Source: Puffinus mauretanicus (taxonomy: Eukaryota; Chordata; Aves; Procellariiformes; Procellariidae). Taken from it: a stretch of DNA of 64,000 nt. Shown here one piece after another: positions 14,201-28,451 of the stretch (positions are counted from its first letter, which is position 1; the number at the start of each line of letters is the position of its first letter). The stretch covers positions 1,240,001-1,304,000 of the forward strand of contig JAJKFH010000052.1 in assembly GCA_023333565.1 (NCBI GenBank), read 5' to 3'. The position numbers and the translations under genes were made by a program. A model generated the notes under the pieces. That model made no database searches. It was not told where the DNA came from and worked only from the letters and a program-made list of their open reading frames with translations.

Positions 14201-14415
14201 TAATACCTTGATCAATGACAACTAACCCCCATCTGTCCATAAACTAAGCAAGTTCTGATTAATTTCATATTGTGTTTTCTTCCAAAGTTTCTTCAAGTTA
14301 TGCTGCTAAACCTTAATTCTGGCCGTTTTCATTGTTGTAAAATTATTTTACACTTTTATTTGTGTTTTAATAAAATTCACTAGGTATTTTGATTTGTGTT
14401 TTTTATTTTCAACAG
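11248..14415. other. Noncoding DNA before the first LYRM9 coding exon
   Basis: AT-rich with no recognisable coding exon. Because the first LYRM9 coding exon begins at a splice acceptor (14411-14415), at least part of this stretch must be LYRM9 intron. The 5' noncoding exon and promoter of LYRM9 could not be located here or further upstream. Confidence 0.6.
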
Positions 14416-16585
<2,170 letters not shown>

Positions 16586-17650
16586 AAGAGGAATGATGAA
16601 GACAAGAATGTCATTGTTAAACATCCTTAGAGGACTTGCAGCCAAGCCCAGTACTATATTATAGCTATTGCCTGGAGTTTTCTCTTAGATAATACAAATA
16701 CAATAATTTATATCTCATTGGGATGTCATGAAGCTAAATTAATATTTCTGAAGCTATTTGAGTCTGTAGATTAAAAGGCACAGACTAGGTTCAAAGTATT
16801 AGCTTGTATAATCACAAACTTTAGCTTAAAGCCCAAACTTGCCTAAGATTTAGTAACACAGAGAGCTTTCCAGGAAAACTTACTGAGAATAAAAATGTAA
16901 TGGAGTACAAGTCATTAACGAATAATAAATAGTGCCCTGTGTTGTTCATATCTGATGAATTACAGCATCTCATCTGAAAGAACTTAACTAGTATCTCAGC
17001 ATAAAGATCTATACTGGGAGCCTGCAAACTTGAGAAATGCTCATAGAGGATCAGAGCAAATTTCTCTTTACTTGACTGTGAACTAGATTATAGACCTAGA
17101 TCCACCATAGCATAGCAGTGTTTGATACACTTACTGCGTAGGTTATTTGGTGGCAAGGTTCTTCTGCATGAGTAACAGTGGATTTATGTTTGTGTTTGTG
17201 TAACATTCTGAATTAGGGTAGTCGGTCTGTTATGCCAGATCATCCTCTGTCAGGATCACAGGTATGTTTTCAGAGTGAAGCAGAGGTATGGCCGGAGCAC
17301 AGGTCTGGTTTTAATCTAGTAGCAGACACAAAAGCATTGGCTACTGAGTGGAGAACATACCCATAAGATCTTTAAGCCCATCTGAAACTTGAACCACGGT
17401 ATTTTCCACTTGCCTGTCAGTGCTATGGGCGTATCTTCATTCTATTCTGTAGGTTTGTATTAGTGGTTGTCTTTTCTTATTTAAAGATAGGTGCCTGTCA
17501 CCCCAATCTCTAAACTCTCATGAAAACGGACACCATTCAGATGGGTTTTGTGCACTGAATGGTATTATAACTGAAATGTTCAATGTTGTACAGATATAAA
17601 GGCCTTCACAACTTTTTGCAACATACAATAAATGCCCTTTAAAAATGGGA
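16586..17650 (+). other. LYRM9: LYRM9 3' untranslated region (extent inferred)
   Basis: AT-rich sequence without open frames follows the LYRM9 stop. AATAAA hexamers occur at 16924-16929 (followed by a GT-rich stretch, GTGCCCTGTGTTGTTC) and at 17627-17632. Either could end the transcript. I take the distal one as the main end, but this is a guess without transcript data. Confidence 0.5.
17627..17632 (+). terminator. LYRM9: Candidate LYRM9 polyadenylation signal
   Basis: Canonical AATAAA about 1.04 kb after the LYRM9 stop, followed by T-rich sequence. An alternative AATAAA lies at 16924-16929. Confidence 0.5.
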
Positions 17651-17659
17651 GTCCATGTC

Positions 17660-20600
17660 CTTTTTAAAAAGACCGTCTTTGCACTGCCCTAATAGATTTT
17701 CATCAGGGAAAACTCAATAGAAATACTAACTATCTTAAATAAAATTAATTTAGGGGTAAAAATGTTTCCTTTTGAAATATGACCTTTGCTTTTAGCTGTA
17801 CGTGGAACTTTCTGCCTGCAGGTGGCAGTGCATGCTGCGATGTGTATCCGAAGTCCTCAGTATTTGGGGGTTGGGTTTGTTTTTACTGTTTCCAAGTTGT
17901 TGAGCTTCCTTACCTGCCAAAATAGAGCTCGAGTGCTAAGGCAGATCTCTTTTAGGCTCCAGATTTTATTTTTTTCATTCAGCCATGAAAGAAACAAAAA
18001 GAAAATGCTAGCTCAAAGTAGTTGAGAAGAATTTTTTTACAACTGCTATAAAAGAAATGGGGGCTGTAAGTGAACGTTTATACCATAAAGTACTGTATCA
18101 AAAAATTTCCTTTGTCTCTGCTAACCCTAAACCCTCCTCTTCAAGAATTCCTGCCCTCTTATTCTTTCCTCTGCCACCACCACTGTTGTTATTCTGTTCT
18201 TGTTCTACATATTCCTTAATTCTGTTCTCTCTCATCTTATCTCTCTACTCCTCTTCTTTCTCTTCCTCTTATCCTTTTCTGATAGGTGCATCAGAAGATA
18301 CTCAGGCATTATGCTGGGGCCATCCTTCTGCTTAATTTCAGATAATAAAGCATGAAGGTAATAGAGTTTCTCAGCAAAGTACATGTAAGTTTTTCTTCAT
18401 GTGAGGAAAACCACTTGTATTTTTACTTAAATACTTTTTTTTTTAAAGTGCAACCATTCTGGTTTAAACTTTCAAAGTAATTTGATGCAAGGGTAGAGCA
18501 TAGAAAACTTCAACCGTGGCAGTTGACAAGGAATATCCAGTATGAAACTGAACACTGTAATAAAAAAGCTCAAGTAGATTTGATAGAAGATATCTGAATG
18601 TGCTACTTTTAATCAAGAACAGCAAACAGATGACCTGTGCTGTACCCCAATTCTATTGAATATATTTGGTCTGTAGTATGGAGATGCACTGAGCTTTGTA
18701 TCAGTGCAATACTGATAAGACTTAGTAGGATTAACAGCATATGGAAACGTACGAGTTTCCTAAACTTTAAGTGTAGTGTGCTCAATGACCCTCCATTGCT
18801 TTAATTGTCTTGCCTGATGTAGTGTGAGACATAATATTTTGTTCAATTACTAAATAGGATAATTGCAAGTGTCTAAATCATTCTTATATGCCTGTTATTT
18901 AATTTATGGATAGTTCAAGAGAGAAAGCACCAAGGAGCTGGAAGGTGCAACCATGGCATGTCTGCAGCTCCAAATGTCTGAGGTGCCAGCTGAGATATGG
19001 GAACATCAGACCAAAGGTATGATAGATGTAACTGATATGGTAGGACCAGGAGCTGTGAGTTTTAGTCTTTGGAAAGTGGTAGAGCATGCAGTTTTTAGTA
19101 GGGTGCAGAGGAGGAACACGGTTGCTGAGGCAGGAGAGACCATGACTAAATATTTTGACAGTAGTGATTCAGTTGTAGGGCATGATGAGATGTCAGAGTC
19201 CTTTTTTTTTGTTTGTTTGTTTTATACAAACATAATCTGGTTTTCAAAATAACAAACCTTTTAATAGAATGGAAAGATGATGTGAAGATAACTTTATTTA
19301 CTCTATGTAACAAATTCTTTTCTTGGTGTGGGGAGACACAATGCAAACAACTACTTACTTCCTTGTAATAGTGAAAGTAACCCCAATGTCTAAGACATGT
19401 TTCTCTAATGACTGGGCTGAAGAGTCATTCAGCTGCATAGCTGAAGCTTTTATGTTTTCAAGACATTATACAAATTCTGTTCTTCAGCAGCATAATTTGA
19501 GACCAGAGATGTTATATTAGCCTAGACATAGATGAGAACCTGAACTCTGAAAAGGGATTTAGGCAGAGCTTCAATAACTTTGACCAAAATTATTATCCAG
19601 AAAACTTCTACTCAGAAGTCATTTAATCCCGGAGTTGCCCTAACTTACCACTTACTAACCTGTTTGACCTGAGAGTTTATACAGTAAATTGAGTTCTCTT
19701 CTTTAGTATCCAGGATCACCAGAGCAACTCTCTGCCACCCAGCCTTGCTGAGACTGAAGAACTGTTCTGTGTTCCACCAATGTCTTAATTTGGTGTTAAT
19801 GCCACTGTGCTAATGATTAGCTGCCAGTGGCTCTAACAGGGCCCACTGTGGCAAAGACTTACACAGTCGCAGGCATAACTTTATTCCTGCTGCTCACAGG
19901 GGAACACTTCATTGATCAGTCTCCTCCATGGTTCTCTGATGGCACTTGCAAAGAAAATATCAACACCAAATAGATTGGTGCATATGTGTTTCCATATTCA
20001 GTCATCCAGAATCTCTGAAGATAAAGATGTTGGGTGCAAATTAAGTAATAGGGGATAAAAGAGACTGTGTTGTATTCCATAACTACTATTGCAAGTTTAA
20101 AAGAAAAAAGCTCACAGTGCTCATTAAGCTGTTGACGCAACAAAGGATAATGTCCGTAAAAAGGGACAAGCCTATTCTATTCACAGGGTTTAGTTTCTTT
20201 TTACTGAAATGAGGAACCCATTTCTGTACTTTTATATTATGCCAATTCTGGTAAGTAATGGACTGTTGATCGGTATATGCAATAATTGAATGATTAAGAG
20301 TCCATCAGAAGGTCATGTCAGTTTTTGTTGGCCCCACTAATAAGCACTCTATAGTAAGCATTCGATTACCAGCATCACTTTAAGTGTGCAATAGTATCAC
20401 CTGGCCTGAGAGTTTTCATTGTGTTTACACAAGGGTAATAACTACATTCTGGAAAAGTTTTGTAGCTGGTTACTGTAAGACCTTGGGTCAATAACTTCTA
20501 AGTACTCCTCTACAATTAGAGTGGAATTAACCGTTCAAAGGTTATGTACAGACAACTCTGTCAGTTAAGCTAGAGAGAGGTTTTCACAGGAGGCTTGTTA

Positions 20601-23600
20601 TGCAAGACAAACTTTAGAACAAGGAAAAGATGGGGGATTTCTGTTTAATAGGTTGGGATCATGCTTTTAATTCTTGAAGTATGGAGAAATAGATTATTTA
20701 GATCACGTTTTAGCTAAGGAAAATGAGAAAAAAGTTCTTAGTCATTAACTCCAGGTTATAGACTTATCAACAGTTTAAAGACAGAACCAAATTTGGTGCT
20801 ATACTTTCTTTCATGTATATATATAAAAAATATTATATAATATATGTAATATTAGAAACCTAAAGCTGAAATTGTGTGGAAATAATTTGTACATTACAAA
20901 TATGGAAGTGACATGTCTAGAAAGACTGGAACAATGGCAATCATGGAAATTTACTGGTGGGTTAGTTGATGTGTTTTGTTTAGTGTATAGGTTCTTGCTC
21001 TTAAGCCCACAGACAAATGTTAAAGCGTCTACTTTTTGTTATTACCAGCCTTGGAACCTCATGTAGAAGCTTTCTGTGTAGTAAAAATCTTTCCTTTTTT
21101 TTTTATTGGTTGATATCGGGTTTTGGTATGGAAAAGATTGTAAATTTGTAGTTTATCTAAAATACAGGATAGTATTCTGCACTTCACATGGTTAAAGAGA
21201 TGTATATATTTCTGATCACATTCTTATGTCAGAGGTGTTACTGATTTCAATTCACTCTTGCCACTGAAAGTCATTTGAGCCCTGTGGGTACTGAATAGAA
21301 TGCTTCCATCCCAAGCCAGGCTTTGCTTAGCACCATTTGTCAATAACTGAAGATTCTTTAAATCATTCTTTAGCATTGGCACTTTGTAAACTCTTTTTCA
21401 CTTGGTTCATTATGTCACAGGCATTGCTTCTTGTTCAGAGACACATGAGCTTAAGAATTTGATGCTAAACAATAACATCTCTTCTGTGGTGTTTGGCTCA
21501 TTTTCAAATGTCATAAGGAAGTGATCTTTACTGCCATACTGTAAAGAACAAGTATGCACACTAGTTCTGAGAGAAACAAATAATATTCACTGTGATCTTC
21601 TCTTAAGGGAAACAGTTTCCTATTTGTGAATAGCTATTAACTTGGCATTACAAATTGTGCCTTCATATAAAGCTCTGATAAGATGCAAACCGAACAGTCA
21701 GCACAGCAGCTGTGAGTCTTAGACATGCAATATCTTAATATTCATTCATTATGAGAGTCCTTGACCTTAAATTGCAAGAATTAATCTTTAGAGCTTTATG
21801 CTCCACAATGTAGCGTCCCTCAGTGTCATCCAAAATAGCATATGTTTATTTGAAATGTGTGAGAAGTCTCTTTGTCAAGAACTGTGTTCTAAAGCAAGTC
21901 AGTAACACATGAAACTGGCTTGACATTGTACTGCACTGCCCACTTGGTCAGGTGCTTTACTGCAGTCTTTCCTACTGTTCAGAAGCGGTGTATTTCTTCT
22001 TGAGCACGAGCCAGCTGGCGCATCTTTCAGCTTTTGTGTTATTTGATTAATTTATCTTATACTTCTGTCAAGCCAGGTTTTATGAAATAGTGTTAACTGA
22101 AATATACACTAGTCATCAAGTACTCCTTTCAGCTTGTGATTACTCAGGGCAGACACATTAACTTTTAAAAAAACCGTGTTCTTTGAAGAATATTTTCTGT
22201 TTTCCTCACAATTGTGTTTTATATTTAAAATAGTTTTTAGAAGTTTAGAAGCAGATGGAGGCATCTGTCACTTGCAGCTAAGAGCTTAACAATGTTTGTA
22301 TGTATCATTGGTCAGAGAGGTCGCCGACATTGCACACTTAAGTAATCTAGTAGATTATAAAGTAGACAGTTCTGGAACTACTGTTTATTGTTCTTACCTA
22401 TGAACTGAGAGGCCTAAGAAGTTAAATTCCCTATTCTGTAACTATCAACCTGGGTGCCTTTTCCCCCAGAAGAATCTGCCTTCATATTCTGCATTAATCC
22501 ATTTTGAGAAGGATTACCTTATTTTTTTTTTTCCGTAACTTCTGAGACAGCTTTGTTTGGGTGCTTCACTACCTCATAAAAAAAGGATTCGCTTTTAGCT
22601 GCTGCCCCACAACATTACCTTGAACTGCCTCATTACCTGTGTGCTTCCTTCTGCTGGGAAAGTTTAAAAATGGTGGTGTTTTGATTAATATTTCCTGTCA
22701 TTCTACAGAATGGATTTTAAAATAGAAAATTGACAGTAAATTCTTGCAACTGATTAGGTTGACTCATGTTCTGTATTAGGTAACATCACGTAGGGTTTGG
22801 GATTTTCTCAGTCTTACTTTCATTTTCTCAGTAGTTATTTCATCCACAGAAAGTCAGCTGTATCTCAGATGGTGTGAAACAAGGAACAAGGAAAACTGTG
22901 TGTTTCAAAACAAATGTCAAACAGAAGTAAGTAGTCTGGAAAATATTACATCATGATAGCGGACACAGGCAAAGGCTGTATTTGCTGGAGATACCTCCCT
23001 GATATTCACCAATCTGGGCACTGATTTTTTCATGCCTAAAACCAGAGTATTTTGTTTTCCACAATTGTGCAACTGCAAGGGCTGCTTTCCCTTTTATTTT
23101 CTGGGCTTTTTTCTCCTCTTTTTAGAGGTCACAAAATGGTGTGTTTTACCGCAGTTTACAGTACAGAATGCAGGCACCTGTTGAGTCTTGGAGAATTCTC
23201 TCCCCGTAGAGCTCTGTAGAGTTTGTCCTCTCTTAGCTGGAAGCATCTCACAGACTAGGTTGCAGCTTTATGGCCAAGATTTTCAAAAGTAATTCTCAGA
23301 TTGCTTTTTAGGTGCTTAACTTGGGGGACCTTAAAAATTATACTTGGTCTTACATATTTCACTGTGTTGCTGTATAACCTCAGGAAAATAAGGTCACTTC
23401 TCTGGACTGCCATTTCATATTTTGTCTTGTCTGTCTGGATTACATGGTAGGGTCTCTGGTTCACTATCTACATAGTGATGTCTAATTATAACTGCAATTA
23501 ACAATTGGGTTGTCATGGGCAAGACGAGTAAACAACAACTTATAGTGGATCTCAATACTGTTTGGTTTTTTTAATAACCAATGAGAGCTCTTAACATACC

Positions 23601-26389
23601 TGATTATCTCACATACTCATTCACTCCCACTCCCAGCATTGTGTTCACCATCTTCCTTTAGCCTGATGATTTCAGTGCACAGAGCACCTCTCCGACTGGT
23701 TGGGACTCTGTTGGCAAGTAGCTGTAAAATGGTTATTCCTCTACTAGTGTGACTCTGAATTGGGAAGGTACTAAAATGTAATGATCATTTTACAATTATT
23801 TCAGAAGCACAGTTTAAAAATATAAATATCTCCAAATTCTGCTCCCAGATGACATAATACAGCCTATGGGATTTCACAGTTACACTATACCAAGTCTGGT
23901 AATGTCTAATTGATTAAATGCAGTGAAAAGGCATCCAGTGTGTATTATGAAACTTAAGAGATGGAGAGCCAATCCGTGCCCTCTAACTTGTTCATTATCC
24001 TCAAAGTTAATTGATAAGCAAAGGTTCTGATTTTATAGCTAATGTAATAATACAAAGAATGTACACAATATGAGTGGTATTTAGCATAAAAAGTAACTTG
24101 AATGAAATCCATGTCTGGTTGAGAGAGGAACAGAACCATAAACTCTTCCATCTAACAAAGATGCTTTGAAAGGAACAGATTGGGTACCATACTGAACCTG
24201 TAATCAGCTGACTTTATTGTATTATATGTGTGGGATTTTTTTATTTACTATTTAGAAAGTGTTTTCAATTTTAGAAGTATCTGAAAGAAATCACAGATCA
24301 TAATTATGTAACTTTGCTCTGCACAACTCTGTAACACTCTTAAGAACCTCTGGAATTCATAGGGACTGTCTATTAAAAGAAAAGCTGGGAGACATAAATC
24401 TTGCCTTTATCTTCTATCAAATTCTGTCTTGGTCTATAAGAACAAACGCATTCTAGATAATTGCGTATCAGGATGTTTACTTTTCATGCTGTTCATGGGT
24501 TCTGAGCCAAAGCCACTAAAGTCAAAGGGAAAGACTCCTGTGTACTTCAGTGAGCATTTACCATCTTACACCATTTTTTACTACCTTGAATACTTAGAGA
24601 AACATACCATGCTTAATCATGTTTACCAGAATTAAAAGTGAAACAGTTTTCTTTATCCAGTTTTACAAAACATAGTCTCTGCAGTGGTCCAGATGGGCTA
24701 AATTCAAGAGGTGCGTCTGATGTTGAGGGTGTATTGGCCTTCAGCAAGTCAGCTTGGAAACCAGAAGCAGAGGCATTACTCCTAGTTACCACTGCTAAAT
24801 AAGGGGAAGGCATAAAGAGGATTCTGAAGTTTCTTTGACCACTAATTAGTTGTTTTCATTTCCCATGCTCATATGCTCTTTTGGAAAAGTAAACATTAAA
24901 AGTCATGCTACTGTCTTCTGTGCTGAAGAACTACGCTCCCTTTTTCTCATTTTCAACTTTATCAGTATTAGAACTTGCAGTCTATTTAAAAATTAGTTGA
25001 TCGATTGTTGATCATTAGTTTATACTGTGCTCATTTGTGTGTATCAACACTGACCTGGAATACCTCTCATGAAAAGGATCAGTCATTCTCCATGGTGTAT
25101 TCACTTCTGCTAATTAATCAGAGATGAAGTGGTGTGTTTTTCTCAAAGTGATCATCTAACTGGGTAGGAACTGATCTGAGATGTGGAACTTACTACAAAA
25201 ACCTACCAAAAGCATGCATGAGCTATCATTTTAGTTCCTTCTTCAGAGCTTTCAGCCATTTTGTGGACAGAAACTGTGGTATATCATTATGTACTTGAGA
25301 AGTCATCTTTCCTGACATGGTCGTTCTACCACATCAAGACATGTTAACTGTGTGGATTTATCTCTTACCACTGGGAAGTCATTTCAGGATGCCAGTCACC
25401 TGACTTTCATACATATGGATTTGCTCTTCCATTGAAAAGAAACGGGATTTCAAAAGCAAAAACATAGGAGGAAATTTGGATTAGAGATTTTAGGTTGGAT
25501 GAGGGTTTTGGCACTTCATGGAAATACAGGAAATACTAATCCCTGAAAGGCCTACTAGGATGATGAACACCGTGTTCTTTTGGAGAATTCTCAGATTTTA
25601 ATTAAGTCTTAGAAGCTGGTACATGAGAAGAGAGAAGGAAATAAGATAGTGGTTTTCAGCTTGTGCTGGTCAGAGAGCTATCTTGAGCTGCTTTAACCTT
25701 ACAGACAGTGTTGTAAAGTCACAGAAAATTCCCCTTTACATTCCCTTAGTCTCAGGTGACTAAGCCAAAACTAATCATTATAAAAACAAGATGAGGCAAG
25801 AACGTGCTTTTGACCAAAAATCTTACTATTTCAGTTGCGTAACAGTGAAGTACAGAGTCTACATCAGCTCCTTTTGCTTTGGTGGCTGTGGTCCAAATAC
25901 CCCCTTACTGCAATAGTTAGATGAAGCATTTAGACTGCATGAAGTAATTATTTTGCATCTTACCCTATTAGGAATAGAGACAAAAATTGTTATGGATAAT
26001 AATAGCACCTGCTAGTTAATCTGTAACAATCCTTTGATGTTTGTACTAGGACTGCATATTGTAGATTAAACCCTAGACTTAACCCACTTCATAAAGCCAT
26101 CCATCACTTTCTAGAATCTGACCTTACTATATATCAACACCCATTCTTCCACATCTCTATTATTTTTTATTTTTGATAAGTGACCTTTCAAACTCCCACG
26201 TGATGTTCCCCCTTCCAAATGCAGCTTCAAAGGCTATCCTCTGTCAGTGTGGTCAAGAGTTGTGTGAATAAGCAGTATGTTTGCTCGCCAAATGAAAAAC
26301 AAGCTAAATAGTATGTCCCTAGCCTGGAATTCCTATAGAAAGAGTGTGAGGTAGGAGAAGCAGCACGGTTAGAGTATCTGAATCTTTTA
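17660..26389. other. LYRM9-NOS2 intergenic region, first part
   Basis: AT-rich DNA with no supported gene. Open frames here (for example 18953-19252) lack splice context, family motifs or codon bias. A pyrimidine-rich patch lies at about 18160-18275 and an AT-only stretch at about 20815-20855. A segment near 23265-23340 resembles an old amniote interspersed repeat but is too short to assign. Confidence 0.6.
17815..17828 (+). promoter_or_regulatory. CTCF-like core motif between LYRM9 and NOS2
   Basis: CCTGCAGGTGGCAG matches 13 of 14 positions of the vertebrate CTCF core consensus CCASYAGRKGGCRS, with the mismatch at position 3. It lies about 180 bp after the distal LYRM9 polyadenylation signal. 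Occupancy cannot be judged from sequence, and single matches arise by chance. Confidence 0.4.
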
Positions 26390-26865
26390 CTGCTAGAATA
26401 CTGTGTCCAGTTTGGGCCTCCAATACAAGAAGAGCGAGTTCAGTGGAGGGGCAGTGGGGAGTGAGAAGAGGCTGAAGGAACTGGGCTTGTTCAGCCTGGA
26501 GAAGACCCAGGGGACCTAATCGCAGCCTTTCAGTGACTTTAAGGAGGTCATTAAGGAGATGGAGCCAGGCTTTTCACAGTGGTGCATGGTGGGAAGATGA
26601 GAAGGAACGGGCAGAAGTTGAAATGAGAAGTCCAGACTGGGTATAAGGAGAAACTTTGTCCCCATGAGGACAGTCTAGCAGTAGAGTGGGTTGCACAGGT
26701 ATGTTGTGCAGTCTCCTTCCTTGGAAGTTTTCAAGACGAGCCTGGATCAAGCCCTGAGCAACCTGGTCTGACCTCATAGCTGACCCTGCTTTGAGCAGGA
26801 GGTTGGACTAGATGAAATGCTGAGGTCCCTTCTAACCTGCGTCCATCTGTAATTCTATGTATGAT
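26390..26865 (+). mobile_element. CR1 LINE fragment (end of ORF2 plus 3' UTR)
   Basis: About 475 bp follow the CR1 consensus in order: 'actgtgtccagtttgggcctcc', 'gggcttgttcagcctggagaag', 'atggagccaggcttttcacagtggtgc', 'cttggaagttttcaagacgagcctgga', 'gttggactagatgaaatgctgaggtccc' and a final 'attctatg' (seen in pieces). Several small deletions break the reading frame, so it is a dead 5'-truncated copy, plus orientation. It is the most obvious repeat in the LYRM9-NOS2 gap. Confidence 0.92.
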
Positions 26866-28420
26866 GTAAGTTTCTTTACTGACTTTATTTCAGTTAAAAA
26901 CTGCTTAAAGTTCACCTACATGTTGGTTTTGCTTGCTAGGCAGTTCCAAATGAGGAAACAGTTGTTTTATTCAATGGTGGAGAATTAGTCAGAATATGTG
27001 TGAATATATTCCTAAATCATATCTTTTGTATGTAATAAAGAGACAAAGCATCAAGGACACAAGTAAGGACACATCACGTTTTAACAGCACTGCCTGAATA
27101 GGAGTTTGCAAGTTAAAGACCGCTTCCCTCCTGCTGACTGGCAATTTAGGGTGAATGTTTCTCCAATTCATATAATCCTTGGATGATCAACAAACAAATA
27201 AAAAAAACATAGAACATGTAGTGAGAAGATACGTTCAGACTAGAGTCTTTATTTAGATTTGTGATAAGAGGCAAAATTTCCTAAATTAGTCCAAAGATTT
27301 ATTCCATGAATTGGAACTGGCAGCAGATCGGCAGAAGCTTGCTTTCTGGTATACTCAACAGAGACTAGCAGGGTAAATTGTTGGTATTTCAATGTATAAG
27401 TATTTAGCTGGACTTGCATCTCAAAATTAATGAAAACTGACTAAAAATACTCTGCAGATGGTGAAGAATGTGCCATGGAAATTGTCTTTTTAGGCAGGGG
27501 AAGGTAGATGGTTGCTAGTAAAGGAGCTGTAAGCTTATTACCACAAATCCTCTAGCACTAGCTTTTTTTCCTAACACTAACAGAGGGAAGGTAATTTCAC
27601 TCTCACTGAAAGTTTTGAAAATGTGATGTAATTTTCGCAGACGTTGAAGGTTGTGCAGGCTCTAGGTAAGACTGTAGTGCTTTGCAAGAAGCCACTAAAA
27701 CCAACTTAAGCGGTAAGAAGGCTCATCAAGATAAAGCAGAGCCGTAAAATTGCCTGAGAAAACCCCTGTCTCCATCCAGGAAATATGGAAAGCAGCTGAA
27801 CATACTATGATTTTGTGTAGGCTAAGCTATGCTGATCAAAGTTTGATGCTTGAGTGTGCAGAAAAAAAAACTGAGTAGGAAAAGGCTCGTATAAAGGAAA
27901 AGTTAGAGATTTATATGTCAGCAAGAAAGATAAGCACATGAGTTTTACTGAAATTATTTCAACAGTGCTATATGTTTCAATAAAAAACAAAGGAATGGAC
28001 AGAGAAATCTTGTAGTTAGGGATTGGAAGTTATTCTCCCTTTCTAGCAGAGAGATCTCATGTACTGTATTTAGCAGGTGAGAGACCGATGTCAGGGGAAA
28101 TGAAGTCATTAACTAGGTATACTTCTTGCAGGTAATAGTGGGAGGGAATACTTTTTATTTACTGATGGCCTAAGGCAGGAAGGCTTCCCTACTAATTCTA
28201 ATTGGGAAAAAAAGGACAGGTTCCACATGGACTAAAAAATTTAAATTTAGAAGCCATATAAAACACCCCCATCTCTTTTCCTAAAACCAAATATATCAGT
28301 TTCTATCAAATTCTTCACACTGGCTCTTAGTAGTAGTAAATTGGTAAGTATATCTGAACCCAGAGAATCAAATAAAATCTTCCCTTCCAGAAAGTGGTAG
28401 AACAGATGGGGTTTTTCTTC

Positions 28421-28451
<31 letters not shown>

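Noticed and set aside
23265..23340. Segment with CCAAGATTTTCAAAAGTAA and TTTTTAGGTGCTTAACTTG, similar to a reptile/bird repeat
   Set aside because: Suggestive but too short to name without a library search.
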